Origin: Enterobacter pseudoroggenkampii
GTDB taxonomy: Bacteria; Pseudomonadota; Gammaproteobacteria; Enterobacterales; Enterobacteriaceae
Reading direction: 5' to 3'
Length of the DNA stretch: 64,000 bases
Assembly (NCBI RefSeq): GCF_026420145.1
Contig: NZ_JAPMLV010000004.1
Span: forward strand, 1 to 64,000
Shown here: one piece after another, positions 45,824-56,547 of the stretch
Layout of the letters: the number at the start of each line of letters is the position of its first letter
Position numbering within the stretch: the stretch's first letter is position 1
The notes under the pieces: model-generated
What the model saw: only the letters and a program-made list of their open reading frames with translations
Database searches by the model: none
What the model was told of the DNA's origin: nothing
Made by a program: the position numbers and the translations under genes

Positions 45824-45845
45824 ACCTGCTTCGGCAGGTTTTTTT
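45822..45845 (+). terminator. ogr terminator
   Basis: AAACCTGC-TTCG-GCAGGTTT followed by Ts overlaps the end of ogr and ends rightward prophage transcription. Confidence 0.88.
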
Positions 45846-45898
45846 ACTTCTGCCGCCATCAAGTAAAACTCCGTCGCCAATTTGCCGCCACCGCCAAT

Positions 45899-45929
45899 AA
45901 AAAAGGGGTTAGCATTACGCTAACCCCTT
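45899..45929 (-). terminator. Phage-borne terminator for the rpsP-rplS operon
   Basis: On the minus strand AAGGGGTTAGC-GTAAT-GCTAACCCCTT is followed by a T run, about 40 bp after the rplS stop. It lies inside the prophage end and takes the place of the displaced host terminator at 16036-16067. Confidence 0.85.
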
Positions 45930-45967
45930 GTTTTCTACAAGCTTTCGGATGTTGCGAAAGCGCGTTA

Positions 45968-46318
<351 letters not shown>

Positions 46319-46358
46319 TTAATCTCTTATCCTGGGTAAACTGATATTCGGGAGCGTA

Positions 46359-47126
46359 TTACGCATTCCCATCATGTTCATGCTGCTGTTGCGCGTGTTC
46401 AGTTTTGAACTCGGCCAGCAACTTTGCTTGCTCTTCAGTCAGAGCCAGGTTTTCCAGAAGTTCAGGTCTTCTAAGCCAGGTTCGGCCCAGCGACTGCTTC
46501 AAACGCCAGCGACGTATCTCGGCATGGTTTCCAGACAGTAACACTGCCGGGACCTCCATCCCTTCTAACACTTCAGGACGAGTATAGTGTGGACAGTCCA
46601 GCAACCCGTCAGCAAAGGAATCTTCCGTTGCCGAAGCTTCATGGCCCAGAACACCCGGAATAAACCGGGCGACGGAGTCAATCAGCGTCATTGCCGGTAA
46701 CTCACCACCGCTGAGAACGTAATCGCCGATAGACCATTCTTCGTCAATCTCGGTTTGAATTACGCGCTCATCTATCCCTTCGTAGCGCCCACAGACCAGA
46801 ATCAGCTTTTGATTCGTCGCCAGTTCGCTCACGCCCGCTTGATCAAGCTTGCGTCCCTGAGGTGACAGATAAATCACCTTTGCGCCTTCACCTGCCGCGG
46901 CTTTTGCTGTGTGAATGGCGTCCCGTAAGGGTTGCACCATCATTAGCATCCCCGGTCCGCCGCCGTAAGGACGATCGTCCACGGTACGGTGCCGGTCATG
47001 AGTAAAGTCACGAGGACTCCAGCTCTGGATGCTCAGCAGGCCATTCTTTACTGCCCGGCCAGTTACCCCGTAATCGGTAATCGCGCGGAACATTTCAGGA
47101 AACAGGCTAATTATGCCAATCCACAT
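46359..47126 (-). CDS. trmD: tRNA (guanine37-N1)-methyltransferase TrmD
   Basis: A 255-residue essential enzyme that methylates G37 next to the anticodon to prevent frameshifts. SPOUT knot motifs [13 protein letters not shown] and [14 protein letters not shown], which bind S-adenosylmethionine, are intact. Colinear with E. coli TrmD; 43 bp before rplS. Confidence 0.98.
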   Translation of the reverse strand: MWIGIISLFPEMFRAITDYGVTGRAVKNGLLSIQSWSPRDFTHDRHRTVDDRPYGGGPGMLMMVQPLRDAIHTAKAAAGEGAKVIYLSPQGRKLDQAGVSELATNQKLILVCGRYEGIDERVIQTEIDEEWSIGDYVLSGGELPAMTLIDSVARFIPGVLGHEASATEDSFADGLLDCPHYTRPEVLEGMEVPAVLLSGNHAEIRRWRLKQSLGRTWLRRPELLENLALTEEQAKLLAEFKTEHAQQQHEHDGNA

Positions 47127-47157
47127 AGCGCCGTCTTTTACCGTTTATCCGGAGAAT

Positions 47158-47694
47158 TTAAAAACCAGGATCCCAATCTACTTCAATGGTTTGAGTAGTG
47201 AGATCGACTTTCTTGATAACCTGTCCATCGAGGAACGGGACCAACCGCTCCTTGATGCCAAATGCATCTTTCAGGTTTGCCTTAATGACGAGAACGTCAT
47301 TTGACCCGGTTTCCATCATATCGATGACTTTCCCCAGGCTGTAGCCTTCGGTAGTGACTACCTGGCAACCCATAAGGTCTTTCCAGTAGTAGTCGCCCTC
47401 TTCCAGCTGTGGCAACTGCGACGAATCCACGACAATTTCACAATTAGTCAGCGCATTCGCGGCATCACGATCGTCAACGCCTTTCAGCTTGATGATGATG
47501 TCCTGATTGTGGTGACGCCAGCTTTCCAGCTCGACCTCTTCCCACTTACCGCCTTTCTGGATAAACCAGGGCTGGTAATCAAAAATGCTATCAGCGTCTT
47601 CAGTGGAGGAAAACACTCTGAGCCAACCACGGATACCGTAGCAAGAACCCATTTTTCCCAATACGATCGGTTCAACAGGTACTTTATTGCTCAT
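47158..47694 (-). CDS. rimM: Ribosome maturation factor RimM
   Basis: A 178-residue 16S processing factor that binds S19 and helps form the 30S head. RimM N-domain ([19 protein letters not shown]) and PRC-barrel ([15 protein letters not shown]) are clear. GTG 47703 and ATG 47697 are also in frame; ATG 47694 (MSNKV) has the best spacing to GGTGG. Confidence 0.95.
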   Translation of the reverse strand: MSNKVPVEPIVLGKMGSCYGIRGWLRVFSSTEDADSIFDYQPWFIQKGGKWEEVELESWRHHNQDIIIKLKGVDDRDAANALTNCEIVVDSSQLPQLEEGDYYWKDLMGCQVVTTEGYSLGKVIDMMETGSNDVLVIKANLKDAFGIKERLVPFLDGQVIKKVDLTTQTIEVDWDPGF

Positions 47695-47712
47695 CATGAC
47701 CACCGTGACAGA

Positions 47713-47961
47713 TTAAGCTGCTTTGTTTGCTGCTTTGATCAGCGTAGCAACGCGATCGGAAACAGTAGCGCCCTGGCCAACCCAGTGAGCGATACGATCC
47801 AGATCCAGACGAGTTTCTTCTTCTGCGCCAGCGGCCAGTGGGTTGAAGAAACCAACGCGCTCGATGAAGCGACCGTTGCGTGCATTACGGCTGTCAGTCA
47901 CAACAACCTGGTAGAACGGACGCTTTTTAGCGCCGTGACGTGCTAAACGAATAGTTACCAT
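47713..47961 (-). CDS. rpsP: 30S ribosomal protein S16
   Basis: An 82-residue protein, same length as in E. coli, with the family start [17 protein letters not shown]. First gene of the rpsP-rimM-trmD-rplS operon. Confidence 0.98.
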   Translation of the reverse strand: MVTIRLARHGAKKRPFYQVVVTDSRNARNGRFIERVGFFNPLAAGAEEETRLDLDRIAHWVGQGATVSDRVATLIKAANKAA

Positions 47962-48025
47962 AACATCCTCTTGTGTGAATAAAACAACCGGGCCCCATCG
48001 AGGAACGGAGCCCGGGTGTCATATT

Positions 48026-48061
48026 AAAAGCCCGAAAATTTTACTCATTTTCGGGCAAAAA
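48026..48061 (-). terminator. ffh terminator
   Basis: GCCCGAAAAT and ATTTTCGGGC form a 10-bp stem flanked by A and T runs, 17 bp after the ffh stop and before rpsP. Confidence 0.85.
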
Positions 48062-48077
48062 GCAATCTCAAAAGCGA

Positions 48078-49439
48078 TTAACGCCCTGGAAAACCGGGAG
48101 GCATCATCCCTTTCATGCCGCGCATCATCTTCGCCATGCCGCCTTTCTTCATTTTCTTCATCATGCGCTGCATGTCGTCGAACTGTTTCAGAAGGCGGTT
48201 AACGTCCTGCACCTGCATGCCGCAACCGGCTGCGATACGGCGTTTACGGGAACCTTTGATGATATCCGGGTTAGCGCGTTCTTTGAGGGTCATCGAGTTG
48301 ATGATCGCCTCCATACGCACCAGCACCTTGTCATCCATCTGCGCTTTCACGTTGTCAGGGATCTGGCCCATGCCCGGCAGTTTGCCCATCAGGCTGGCCA
48401 TGCCGCCCATGTTTTTCATCTGACGCAATTGCTCAAGGAAGTCGGTGAGATCGAAACCGTCACCTTTTTTCAGCTTGCTGGCCAGCTTCTCGGCCTGCGC
48501 GCGGTCAACCTTGCTCTCGATATCTTCGATCAGCGACAGCACGTCGCCCATGCCGAGGATACGGGAGGCGATACGGTCCGGGTGGAACGGCTCCAGCGCT
48601 TCGGTTTTTTCGCCCACGCCGAGGAATTTAATCGGCTTACCGGTGATGTGACGAATCGAGAGCGCCGCACCGCCGCGGGCGTCACCGTCCACTTTGGTCA
48701 GCACCACGCCGGTTAACGGCAGCGCTTCGTTAAACGCTTTCGCGGTATTCGCCGCATCCTGACCGGTCATGGCGTCGACAACGAACAGGGTCTCTACCGG
48801 GTTGATAGAGGCATGCACCTGCTTGATCTCGTCCATCATCGCTTCGTCGACGTGCAGACGACCGGCGGTATCCACCAGCAGCACGTCATAGAATTTCAGC
48901 TTCGCCTCTTTCAGCGCGGCGTTAACGATGTCGACAGGCTTCTGCGCCACGTCGGACGGGAAGAAATCCACGCCAACCTGCTCTGCCAGGGTTTCCAGCT
49001 GTTTGATCGCCGCCGGGCGATAGACGTCCGCAGAGACCACCAGCACTTTCTTCTTGTGCTTTTCACGCAGGAACTTACCCAGCTTACCGACGCTGGTGGT
49101 TTTACCCGCACCCTGCAGGCCCGCCATCAGCACCACGGCCGGTGGCTGAGCCGCCAGGTTAAGCACCTGGTTCTCTTCGCCCATCGCCGAAACCAGTTCA
49201 TTACGAACGATTTTGACGAACTCCTGACCCGGGGTCAGGCTCTTGTTAACTTCATGACCAACCGCCTTCTCTTTTACGCGGTTGATAAAATCACGAACAA
49301 CCGGCAACGCGACGTCTGCTTCCAGCAGCGCCATGCGCACTTCGCGCAGCGTTTCCTTGATGTTCTCTTCAGTAAGGCGTCCGCGGCCGCTGATGTTGCG
49401 CAGCGTGCGCGACAAACGATCGGTTAAATTATCAAACAT
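48078..49439 (-). CDS. ffh: Signal recognition particle GTPase Ffh
   Basis: A 453-residue SRP54 homologue that binds signal sequences of inner-membrane proteins with 4.5S RNA. N domain, G domain (GLQGAGKTTSVGKL, VDTAGRLH, TKVDGDARGG) and Met-rich M domain ending in KMMRGMKGMMPPGF are all present. Divergent from ypjD. Confidence 0.98.
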   Translation of the reverse strand: MFDNLTDRLSRTLRNISGRGRLTEENIKETLREVRMALLEADVALPVVRDFINRVKEKAVGHEVNKSLTPGQEFVKIVRNELVSAMGEENQVLNLAAQPPAVVLMAGLQGAGKTTSVGKLGKFLREKHKKKVLVVSADVYRPAAIKQLETLAEQVGVDFFPSDVAQKPVDIVNAALKEAKLKFYDVLLVDTAGRLHVDEAMMDEIKQVHASINPVETLFVVDAMTGQDAANTAKAFNEALPLTGVVLTKVDGDARGGAALSIRHITGKPIKFLGVGEKTEALEPFHPDRIASRILGMGDVLSLIEDIESKVDRAQAEKLASKLKKGDGFDLTDFLEQLRQMKNMGGMASLMGKLPGMGQIPDNVKAQMDDKVLVRMEAIINSMTLKERANPDIIKGSRKRRIAAGCGMQVQDVNRLLKQFDDMQRMMKKMKKGGMAKMMRGMKGMMPPGFPGR

Positions 49440-49605
49440 TGTCTCTCGCCTGAGTAGAAACGTTGGGCCGCCATGGGCGACACATACACAGAATTTTGCC
49501 GGAGTATAACATGAAGGCGCCTTTGTTGTTATGCAACGGTTGGAGCAGGCGTCACGTAACGTTATACTGCTTCTCTTTCTTATTAAGACAACTGTCGATG
49601 CCTAT

Positions 49606-50397
49606 ATGCCTGTTTTCGCACTGATCGCCCTTGTTGCCTACTCTGTCAGCCTCGCGCTGATCGTTCCCGGACTGCTGCAAAAAAACAGCGGCTGGCGGCG
49701 CATGGCTATTCTTTCTGCGGTCATCGCACTGATTAGCCACGCCTTTGCGCTGGAATCACGCATCATTCCCGGCGACGGCAGCGTGCAAAACCTGAGCGTC
49801 CTCAACGTCGGCTCGCTGGTCAGCCTGATGATCTGTACGGTGATGACCATCGTCGCGTCTAAAAATCGCGGCTGGCTGCTGCTGCCTATTGTCTACACCT
49901 TTGCGCTGATCAATCTGGCCCTCGCTACCTTTATGCCTAATGAGTTTATTACGCATCTGGAGGCTACCCCGGGGATGCTGGTGCATATCGGCCTGTCGCT
50001 CTTTGCCTACGCGACGCTGATCATCGCCGCGCTTTACGCCATGCAGCTCGCCTGGATTGACTATCAGCTGAAAAACAAAAAGCTGGCCTTTAACCATGAA
50101 ATGCCGCCGCTGATGGTCATTGAGCGCAAGATGTTCCACATCACCCAGGTGGGGGTGGTGCTGCTGACGCTGACGCTCTGCACGGGCCTGTTTTACATGA
50201 AGAACCTGTTCAGCGTGGAGAATATCGATAAAGCGGTACTCTCCATCATCGCGTGGTTTGTCTATATTGTCCTGTTATGGGGCCATTATCATGAAGGCTG
50301 GCGCGGTCGTCGCGTGGTCTGGTTCAACGTCGCGGGTGCGGGCATTCTCACCCTTGCCTATTTTGGCAGCCGCTTCATACAGCAATTTGCTGGCTAA
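49606..50397 (+). CDS. ypjD: Inner membrane protein YpjD (CcsA/CcmC-like)
   Basis: A 263-residue, eight-helix membrane protein of the cytochrome c assembly (CcsA/CcmC) fold, with a WGHYHEGWRGRR tail like haem-handling relatives. No defined E. coli function is certain. The frame opens at 49531, but ATG 49606 (MPVFAL) gives the E. coli length. Precedes corB by 18 bp, probably one operon. Confidence 0.92.
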   Translation: MPVFALIALVAYSVSLALIVPGLLQKNSGWRRMAILSAVIALISHAFALESRIIPGDGSVQNLSVLNVGSLVSLMICTVMTIVASKNRGWLLLPIVYTFALINLALATFMPNEFITHLEATPGMLVHIGLSLFAYATLIIAALYAMQLAWIDYQLKNKKLAFNHEMPPLMVIERKMFHITQVGVVLLTLTLCTGLFYMKNLFSVENIDKAVLSIIAWFVYIVLLWGHYHEGWRGRRVVWFNVAGAGILTLAYFGSRFIQQFAG

Positions 50398-50415
50398 GAA
50401 ACAAAGGAGTTCCCC

Positions 50416-51702
50416 CTGGAACACATCTCTACCACCACGCTGATCGTTACGCTGATCGTCATGGTGGTCATCTCCGCCTATTTCTCCGGCTCGGAAACCG
50501 GCATGATGACCTTAAACCGCTACCGGTTACGTCATCGTGCTAAACAGGGTAACCGCGCCGCACGTCGCGTTGAAAAACTGCTCCGCAAGCCGGATCGCCT
50601 GATAAGCCTGGTGCTCATCGGCAACAACCTCGTCAACATTCTGGCCTCTGCCCTCGGCACCATCGTCGGGATGCGCCTGTACGGCAACGCCGGGGTGGCG
50701 ATTGCCACCGGCGTGCTGACGTTCGTGGTGCTGGTGTTTGCCGAAGTGCTGCCGAAAACCATCGCCGCGCTTTACCCTGAGAAAGTCGCCTACCCGAGCA
50801 GCTTCCTGCTGGCACCGCTGCAGATCCTGATGATGCCGCTGGTCTGGCTGCTGAACATGGTGACGCGCGTCCTGATGCGGATGGTGGGAATCAAAGCCGA
50901 CGTCACCATCAGCAGCGCGCTCAGCAAAGAAGAGCTTCGCACCATCGTGCATGAATCCCGCTCGCAGATCTCCCGGCGCAATCAGGACATGCTCCTGTCG
51001 GTGCTGGATCTGGAAAAGGTGAGCGTGAACGACATCATGGTGCCGCGTAACGAAATCGTCGGTATCGACATCAATGACGACTGGAAAGCCATCGTTCGCC
51101 AGCTGACGCACTCCCCGCACGGGCGCATTGTGCTGTACCGCGACTCGCTGGATGACGCCATCAGCATGCTGCGCGTGCGCGAAGCCTACCGTCTGATGAC
51201 CGAGAAAAAAGAGTTCACCAAAGAGGTAATGCTGCGCGCCGCCGACGAAATTTACTACGTGCCGGAAGGAACCCCCCTCAGCACGCAGCTGGTGAAATTC
51301 CAGCGTAACAAGAAGAAGGTTGGCCTGGTGGTCAACGAGTACGGCGATATTCAGGGGCTGGTGACGGTCGAAGATATTCTGGAAGAGATTGTCGGGGACT
51401 TTACCACCTCAATGTCGCCTTCCCTCGCGGAAGAGGTCACCCCGCAAAACGACGGCTCGGTGCTGATTGACGGCAGCGCGAACATTCGCGAACTCAACAA
51501 AGCCTTTAACTGGCATTTGCCGGAAGATGAGGCTCGGACCATTAACGGGATGATTCTGGAAGCGCTGGAAGAGATCCCGGCGGCGGGCACGCGGGTGCGC
51601 ATTGAGCAGTACGATATTGATATCCTGGACGTGCAGGACAATATGATTAAGCAGGTGAAAGTCCTGCCCGTTAAACCCCTGCGCGAAAGTATCGCTGAGT
51701 AA
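50416..51702 (+). CDS. yfjD: CNNM/CorB-type magnesium transporter family protein YfjD, CTG start
   Basis: A 428-residue membrane protein: DUF21 TM domain (about 1-190), paired CBS domains (about 205-330) and a CorC_HlyC domain. This CNNM/CorB family is linked to magnesium efflux. The first ATG (50461) would remove half of the first TM helix. The CTG at 50416 lies 6 bp after AGGAG and gives MEHISTTTLI and the E. coli length, so it is proposed as start. Confidence 0.9.
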   Translation: MEHISTTTLIVTLIVMVVISAYFSGSETGMMTLNRYRLRHRAKQGNRAARRVEKLLRKPDRLISLVLIGNNLVNILASALGTIVGMRLYGNAGVAIATGVLTFVVLVFAEVLPKTIAALYPEKVAYPSSFLLAPLQILMMPLVWLLNMVTRVLMRMVGIKADVTISSALSKEELRTIVHESRSQISRRNQDMLLSVLDLEKVSVNDIMVPRNEIVGIDINDDWKAIVRQLTHSPHGRIVLYRDSLDDAISMLRVREAYRLMTEKKEFTKEVMLRAADEIYYVPEGTPLSTQLVKFQRNKKKVGLVVNEYGDIQGLVTVEDILEEIVGDFTTSMSPSLAEEVTPQNDGSVLIDGSANIRELNKAFNWHLPEDEARTINGMILEALEEIPAAGTRVRIEQYDIDILDVQDNMIKQVKVLPVKPLRESIAE

Positions 51703-51706
51703 GGTT

Positions 51707-51740
51707 GTAGGCCGGGTAAGGCGAACGCCGCTACCCGGCA
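51707..51740. repeat. REP-like palindrome
   Basis: GCCGGGTAAGGCG and CGCCGCTACCCGGC form the imperfect palindrome typical of enterobacterial REP elements, between the ends of convergent yfjD and grpE. Confidence 0.75.
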
Positions 51741-51754
51741 CTACGGATAGCGAA

Positions 51755-52348
51755 TTACGCTTTCGCTTTCGCCACGGTCACCATCGCCGCGCGAATGGTA
51801 CGGCCGTTCAGGGTGTAACCTTTCTGCATCACGCCCAGCACTTTACCGGCTTCAATCTCTTCAGATTCAACCATCGCAATCGCCTGGTGAACGTTTGGAT
51901 CCAGCGGAACGTCGGTATCGGCAATTACTTCCACGCCAAACTTACGCACCACGTCGAGCATGGATTTCAGCGTCAGTTCGATACCTTCGATCATTGCCGC
52001 GTTGTCCGGATTTGCTTTGTCAGCCACTTCCAGCGCGCGATCGAGGCTATCGATTACCGGCAGCAGTTCGTTGACGAATTTCTCCAGCGCAAATTTATGC
52101 GCCTTCTCAACGTCCTGCTCGGTACGGCGACGCAGGTTTTCCATTTCCGCCTTGATGCGCAGAACACCATCGCGTTCGCGATTCTGTGCTTCTACCAGCT
52201 GGGCTTCCAGATTCGCAATTTTTTCATCGCGCGGGTCCACCTGCTCAGCAGATGCGTCTGGCTCTACAGCCTCAACTTCATCGTGCTGTTCCGTGATAAT
52301 TTCTTCAGGGGCTTGCCCCTCAGGCGTTTTCTGTTCTTTACTACTCAT
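51755..52348 (-). CDS. grpE: Nucleotide exchange factor GrpE
   Basis: A 197-residue cochaperone that releases ADP from DnaK. A long N-terminal coiled coil (about 40-135) precedes the beta-domain with [19 protein letters not shown] 52348 (MSSKEQ), 9 bp after GGAG, was chosen over 52372. A sigma-32 promoter lies upstream. Confidence 0.97.
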   Translation of the reverse strand: MSSKEQKTPEGQAPEEIITEQHDEVEAVEPDASAEQVDPRDEKIANLEAQLVEAQNRERDGVLRIKAEMENLRRRTEQDVEKAHKFALEKFVNELLPVIDSLDRALEVADKANPDNAAMIEGIELTLKSMLDVVRKFGVEVIADTDVPLDPNVHQAIAMVESEEIEAGKVLGVMQKGYTLNGRTIRAAMVTVAKAKA

Positions 52349-52392
52349 GAATTTCTCCGCGTTTTTCTGCATTCATCTCGCTAACTTCGCTT

Positions 52393-52421
52393 ATTATGGG
52401 GATCAGTTTCCGGGATTCAAG
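52393..52421 (-). promoter_or_regulatory. Sigma-32 heat-shock promoter of grpE
   Basis: Minus strand CTTGAA (52416-52421), 14 bp, CCCCATAAT (52393-52401): a near-perfect sigma-32 promoter, about 45 bp before grpE. Confidence 0.88.
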
Positions 52422-52470
52422 GGAACAAGACAGATTGTCATCATTCATCAGGCACAAGGACCTCCAGAAA

Positions 52471-53349
52471 ATGAATAATCATTTCAGGTGTATTGGGATC
52501 GTCGGGCATCCGCGTCACCCTACCGCACTAACGACACATGAAATGTTGTATCGCTGGTTGTGTAGCAAAGGCTATGAAGTGATGGTCGAGCAGCAGATTG
52601 CTCAGGAGCTGCAGCTGAAGAGCGTCAAAACCGGCACGCTGGCGGAAATAGGCCAACAGGCCGATCTCGCCGTGGTGGTGGGCGGCGACGGCAACATGCT
52701 CGGCGCGGCCCGCACGCTGGCGCGCTATGACATTAAGGTCATCGGCATCAACCGTGGCAATCTCGGCTTTTTAACCGACCTTGACCCGGACAATGCGCAA
52801 CAGCAGCTGGCCGACGTGCTGGAAGGCCACTATATCAGTGAAAAACGCTTTTTACTGGAAGCGCAGGTGTGCCAGCAGGACTGCCAGAAGCGCATCAGCA
52901 CCGCGATTAACGAGGTGGTCCTTCACCCCGGTAAAGTGGCGCACATGATCGAGTTCGAAGTCTATATCGACGAAATCTTTGCCTTCTCCCAGCGTTCTGA
53001 CGGGCTGATTATCTCCACCCCGACCGGCTCAACCGCCTACTCGCTTTCTGCCGGCGGCCCGATCCTGACCCCCTCTCTGGACGCCATTACCCTGGTGCCG
53101 ATGTTCCCGCACACGCTCTCCGCCCGCCCGCTGGTCATCAACGGCGACAGCACGATCCGTCTGCGCTTCTCACACCGCCGTAACGACCTGGAGATCAGCT
53201 GCGACAGCCAGATAGCGCTGCCGATCCAGGAAGGTGAAGATGTGCTTATTCGCCGGTGTGATTACCACCTGAATCTGATTCATCCGAAAGATTACAGCTA
53301 TTTCAATACATTAAGCTCGAAGCTTGGCTGGTCAAAAAAATTGTTCTGA
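52471..53349 (+). CDS. nadK: NAD kinase
   Basis: A 292-residue enzyme, E. coli length, that phosphorylates NAD to NADP. The GGDGNMLG motif and the NEVVLHPG and [15 protein letters not shown] regions are intact. ATG 52471 matches E. coli; longer in-frame starts into the grpE promoter are ignored. Divergent from grpE. Confidence 0.97.
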   Translation: MNNHFRCIGIVGHPRHPTALTTHEMLYRWLCSKGYEVMVEQQIAQELQLKSVKTGTLAEIGQQADLAVVVGGDGNMLGAARTLARYDIKVIGINRGNLGFLTDLDPDNAQQQLADVLEGHYISEKRFLLEAQVCQQDCQKRISTAINEVVLHPGKVAHMIEFEVYIDEIFAFSQRSDGLIISTPTGSTAYSLSAGGPILTPSLDAITLVPMFPHTLSARPLVINGDSTIRLRFSHRRNDLEISCDSQIALPIQEGEDVLIRRCDYHLNLIHPKDYSYFNTLSSKLGWSKKLF

Positions 53350-53368
53350 TTCTGCATCCAGTACTTTA

Positions 53369-53406
53369 CTGTATATAAAACCAGTTTATACTGTATGGAA
53401 ACACAG
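53369..53406 (+). promoter_or_regulatory. Double LexA operator of recN
   Basis: A perfect CTGT-N8-ACAG box at 53391-53406 and a one-mismatch box at 53369-53384 (ending CCAG) flank a plausible -10 TATACT. recN of E. coli also has multiple LexA boxes and is a strong SOS gene. Confidence 0.88.
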
Positions 53407-53434
53407 TTATGGTTTTTCATACAGGAAAACAATT

Positions 53435-55096
53435 ATGCTGGCACAACTGACCATCAGCAACTTTGCCATTGTTCGTGAGCTTGAGATCGATTTCCACAGC
53501 GGCATGACGGCGATCACCGGGGAAACCGGTGCAGGTAAATCCATTGCCATTGATGCCCTCGGCTTGTGCCTTGGCGGCCGCGCAGAGGGCGATATGGTGC
53601 GCATGGGCGCCAACCGTGCCGACCTGTGCGCCCGTTTCTCCCTGAAAGACACCCCTGCCGCCCAGCGCTGGCTGGAACAGAACCAGCTTGAAGATGGACG
53701 TGAGTGTTTACTCCGCCGCGTCATCAGCAGCGACGGTCGTTCCCGCGGTTTTATCAACGGCACGGCGGTCCCCCTTTCCCAGCTCCGTGAACTCGGCCAG
53801 TTGCTTATCCAGATCCACGGTCAACATGCGCATCAGCAACTCGTCAAACCCGAACAGCAGAAAGCGCTGCTGGATGGCTATGCGGGTGAGTACGCGCTTA
53901 CTCAGCTTATGGCGGAACACTATCGCCAGTGGCATCAGAGCTGCCGTGAACTTGCCCAGCACCAGCAGCAAAGCCAGGAGCGCGCCGCACGTGCGGAGCT
54001 GCTGGCGTACCAGCTTAAAGAGCTGAACGAATTCAACCCGCAGCCGGGTGAGTTTGAGCAAATCGACGAAGAGTACAAACGCCTGGCGAACAGCGGTCAC
54101 CTGCTCTCAACCAGCCAGAATGCGCTTAACCTGCTGGCGGATGGCGAAGACGTGAACCTGCAAGGACAGCTGTATAACGTCCGCCAGTTGATTACCGAAC
54201 TGGTCGGCATGGACAGCAAACTTTCAGGCGTCCTGGATATGCTGGAAGAAGCGGCTATTCAGATCTCCGAAGCCAGTGACGAACTGCGCCACTACTGTGA
54301 ACGTCTGGATCTCGACCCGAACCGTCTGTTTGAGCTGGAGCAACGTATCTCCCGTCAGATTTCACTGGCGCGCAAGCACCACGTCACGCCGGAAGAGCTG
54401 CCGGGCTACTATCAGTCTCTGCTGGAAGAGCAGCAGCAGCTTGACGATCAGGCTGATTCGCAGGAAACCCTCTCTCTGGCGGTGAACCTGCACCATGAAC
54501 AGGCCCTGGCGACAGCGCAAAAGCTGCATGAAATCCGTCAGCATTACGCCCAGGAGCTAAGCCAGCACATCACCGACAGCATGCACACGCTGGCGATGCC
54601 GCACGGTGTATTCACCATTGATGTCCGCTTTGAAGAGAACCACCTGACGGCGGAAGGTGCGGACCGCATCGAGTTCCGCGTCACCACCAACCCGGGTCAG
54701 CCGCTGCAGGCTATCTCCAAAGTGGCCTCCGGCGGTGAACTGTCGCGTATTGCGCTGGCGATTCAGGTGATTACCGCGCGTAAAATGGACACCCCGGCGC
54801 TGATTTTCGATGAAGTGGATGTCGGCATCAGCGGCCCAACGGCGGCGGTGGTGGGTAAACTGCTGCGCCAGCTCGGCGAATCAACGCAGGTGATGTGTGT
54901 CACCCACCTGCCGCAGGTCGCGGGCTGTGGTCATCACCACTTTATCGTCAGTAAAGAAACCGACGGTGAAATGACTGAAACACACATGAAGCCGCTGGAT
55001 AAACGTGCGCGCCTGCAGGAGCTGGCACGCCTGCTCGGCGGCAGCGAAGTCACGCGTAACACGCTCGCGAACGCGAAAGAACTGCTGGCGGCATAA
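53435..55096 (+). CDS. recN: DNA repair protein RecN
   Basis: A 553-residue SMC-like ATPase for double-strand break repair. Walker A GETGAGKS, a coiled-coil middle (about 150-370), signature [11 protein letters not shown] and Walker B region [11 protein letters not shown] are all present. ATG 53435 (MLAQLTIS) matches E. coli; the region between it and nadK is the SOS promoter. Confidence 0.97.
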   Translation: MLAQLTISNFAIVRELEIDFHSGMTAITGETGAGKSIAIDALGLCLGGRAEGDMVRMGANRADLCARFSLKDTPAAQRWLEQNQLEDGRECLLRRVISSDGRSRGFINGTAVPLSQLRELGQLLIQIHGQHAHQQLVKPEQQKALLDGYAGEYALTQLMAEHYRQWHQSCRELAQHQQQSQERAARAELLAYQLKELNEFNPQPGEFEQIDEEYKRLANSGHLLSTSQNALNLLADGEDVNLQGQLYNVRQLITELVGMDSKLSGVLDMLEEAAIQISEASDELRHYCERLDLDPNRLFELEQRISRQISLARKHHVTPEELPGYYQSLLEEQQQLDDQADSQETLSLAVNLHHEQALATAQKLHEIRQHYAQELSQHITDSMHTLAMPHGVFTIDVRFEENHLTAEGADRIEFRVTTNPGQPLQAISKVASGGELSRIALAIQVITARKMDTPALIFDEVDVGISGPTAAVVGKLLRQLGESTQVMCVTHLPQVAGCGHHHFIVSKETDGEMTETHMKPLDKRARLQELARLLGGSEVTRNTLANAKELLAA

Positions 55097-55234
55097 ACTT
55101 TTTCGGGATCTCAGGGTCATACAGAACAACAAAAACGCCGCCAGACCGGTTTCAAAGTGGGGCAAGGTCTATTATCATCGGCATATTACATATGAGCCGC
55201 GTTCTGCTCGGGCCCGAAAAGGAATCAAATCACT

Positions 55235-55573
55235 ATGCGTTGTAAAATGCTGACCGCTGCCGCAGCGGTTCTTCTGATGTTGACCGCAGGCTGTTCCACT
55301 CTGGAGAAAGTGGTTTACCGTCCTGACATCAACCAGGGGAACTACCTTACCCCTAACGATGTGTCCAAAATCCGCGTGGGGATGACACAACAGCAGGTCG
55401 CTTATACACTGGGAACCCCGATGATGTCCGATCCGTTCGGCACTAACACCTGGTTCTATGTATTCCGTCAGAAGCCGGGCCACGAAGATGCGACCCAGCA
55501 GACCCTGACGCTGACCTTCAGCAGCGCCGGTGTGTTGACCAACATCGACAACAAGCCTGCCCTGACCAAATAA
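55235..55573 (+). CDS. bamE: Outer membrane protein assembly lipoprotein BamE
   Basis: A 112-residue BAM lipoprotein with lipobox LTAGC and the SmpA/OmlA fold ([35 protein letters not shown]). It stabilises BamA-BamD. A terminator follows. Confidence 0.97.
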   Translation: MRCKMLTAAAAVLLMLTAGCSTLEKVVYRPDINQGNYLTPNDVSKIRVGMTQQQVAYTLGTPMMSDPFGTNTWFYVFRQKPGHEDATQQTLTLTFSSAGVLTNIDNKPALTK

Positions 55574-55590
55574 TCAGAAGTCAGAAATGC

Positions 55591-55618
55591 AAAAAGGTGC
55601 TCATTGAGCACCTTTTTT
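55591..55618 (+). terminator. bamE terminator
   Basis: AAAAAGGTGCTC-ATT-GAGCACCTTTTTT: a perfect hairpin with T run, 18 bp after bamE; also usable from the other side by rnfH. Confidence 0.9.
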
Positions 55619-55631
55619 GTATTTCTTTTAT

Positions 55632-55668
55632 CCCCTCGCCCCTTTGGGGAGAGGGTCAGGGTGAGGGG
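55632..55668. repeat. Dispersed GC-rich palindromic repeat
   Basis: CCCCTCGCCCCTTTGGGGAG with a GGGTGAGGGG half forms an imperfect palindrome of a kind seen repeatedly in Enterobacter-group intergenic regions, by recall. It lies between converging bamE and rnfH. Confidence 0.6.
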
Positions 55669-55676
55669 AAAACACG

Positions 55677-55964
55677 CTACTTACCCGCCTTCTCCGCACG
55701 CTGACGACGCAGCTCTTTCGGGTCGGCAATCAGCGGACGATAAATCTCTACCCGGTCGCCCTCTTTCAGCACATCACCCAGCTTCACCGGACGGCTGTAA
55801 ATCCCGACCTTATTTTTCGCCAGGTCGATATCGCTGCGAAGCTCAAGGATGCCGGACGCGCGGATAGCCGCCTCAACGGTTGCCCCCTCTTCCAGCGTCA
55901 CGCGCTGCAGATACTGCTTCTCCGGCAGCGCGTACACCACTTCTACAGCAATCTTATGCGACAC
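55677..55964 (-). CDS. rnfH: RnfH family ubiquitin-like protein
   Basis: A 95-residue ubiquitin-fold protein of the RnfH/YfjF family, function unclear in E. coli. GTG start at 55964 ([16 protein letters not shown]), overlapping ratA by 11 bp. Confidence 0.92.
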   Translation of the reverse strand: MSHKIAVEVVYALPEKQYLQRVTLEEGATVEAAIRASGILELRSDIDLAKNKVGIYSRPVKLGDVLKEGDRVEIYRPLIADPKELRRQRAEKAGK

Positions 55965-56391
55965 TGTAAACCTCTTTGGCGCGGGTGGTGAACGCCTGAA
56001 CCATATTGGAAGCTAGCTCTTTAAAGATGCGGCCAAACGCCAGCTCAATCAGCTTATTGGTAAATTCAAAATCCAGCTGGAACTCAATGCGGCAGGCGTC
56101 AGCGCTCAGCGGCGTAAACTTCCAGCCTCCCATCAGGGTTTTAAACGGACCATCCACCAGATGCATCAAAATACTCTGATTGCTGGTCAGCGTATTGCGG
56201 GTGGTGAACGTCTTGCTGATCCCCGCTTTAGAGACATCCACCGCCGCGGTCATCTGCGTCGGCCCGGACTCCAGAACGCGGCTCCCGGTGCATCCCGGAA
56301 TAAATTCTGGATAAGACTGAACATCGTTCACTAACTGATACATTTGTTCCGCGCTGTAAGGCACAAGCGCAGTACGGCTAATCTGAGGCAT
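55954..56391 (-). CDS. ratA: RatA/PasT START-domain protein
   Basis: A 145-residue START-like protein; in E. coli RatA is described as blocking 70S association, and a mitochondrial-type coenzyme Q chaperone role (Coq10) is proposed for the family. ATG 56391 (MPQISRTAL) has GGGAA 7 bp upstream and was chosen over the frame opening at 56430. Upstream partner of rnfH. Confidence 0.92.
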   Translation of the reverse strand: MPQISRTALVPYSAEQMYQLVNDVQSYPEFIPGCTGSRVLESGPTQMTAAVDVSKAGISKTFTTRNTLTSNQSILMHLVDGPFKTLMGGWKFTPLSADACRIEFQLDFEFTNKLIELAFGRIFKELASNMVQAFTTRAKEVYSVA

Positions 56392-56547
56392 AGCATTTCC
56401 CATGGTCACACAACGGACAAATAATAACATTTATCACCTGTTAAAAAAACGCTAAGCCTCATCTCGTGCTAAGATAGCGCGTTAGACCTCACAGGACGCA
56501 ATGAGGTGACTATTTGAAATCAGATTACCGACGGCTTTACGACACTT

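Noticed and set aside
50461..51702. ATG 50461 as start of yfjD
   Set aside because: It has no Shine-Dalgarno and would truncate the first membrane helix; the CTG at 50416 fits better.
55591..55668. Possible CRISPR-like repeats near bamE
   Set aside because: Only one hairpin and one palindrome, no regularly spaced repeats; no CRISPR array or cas gene is seen anywhere in the window.
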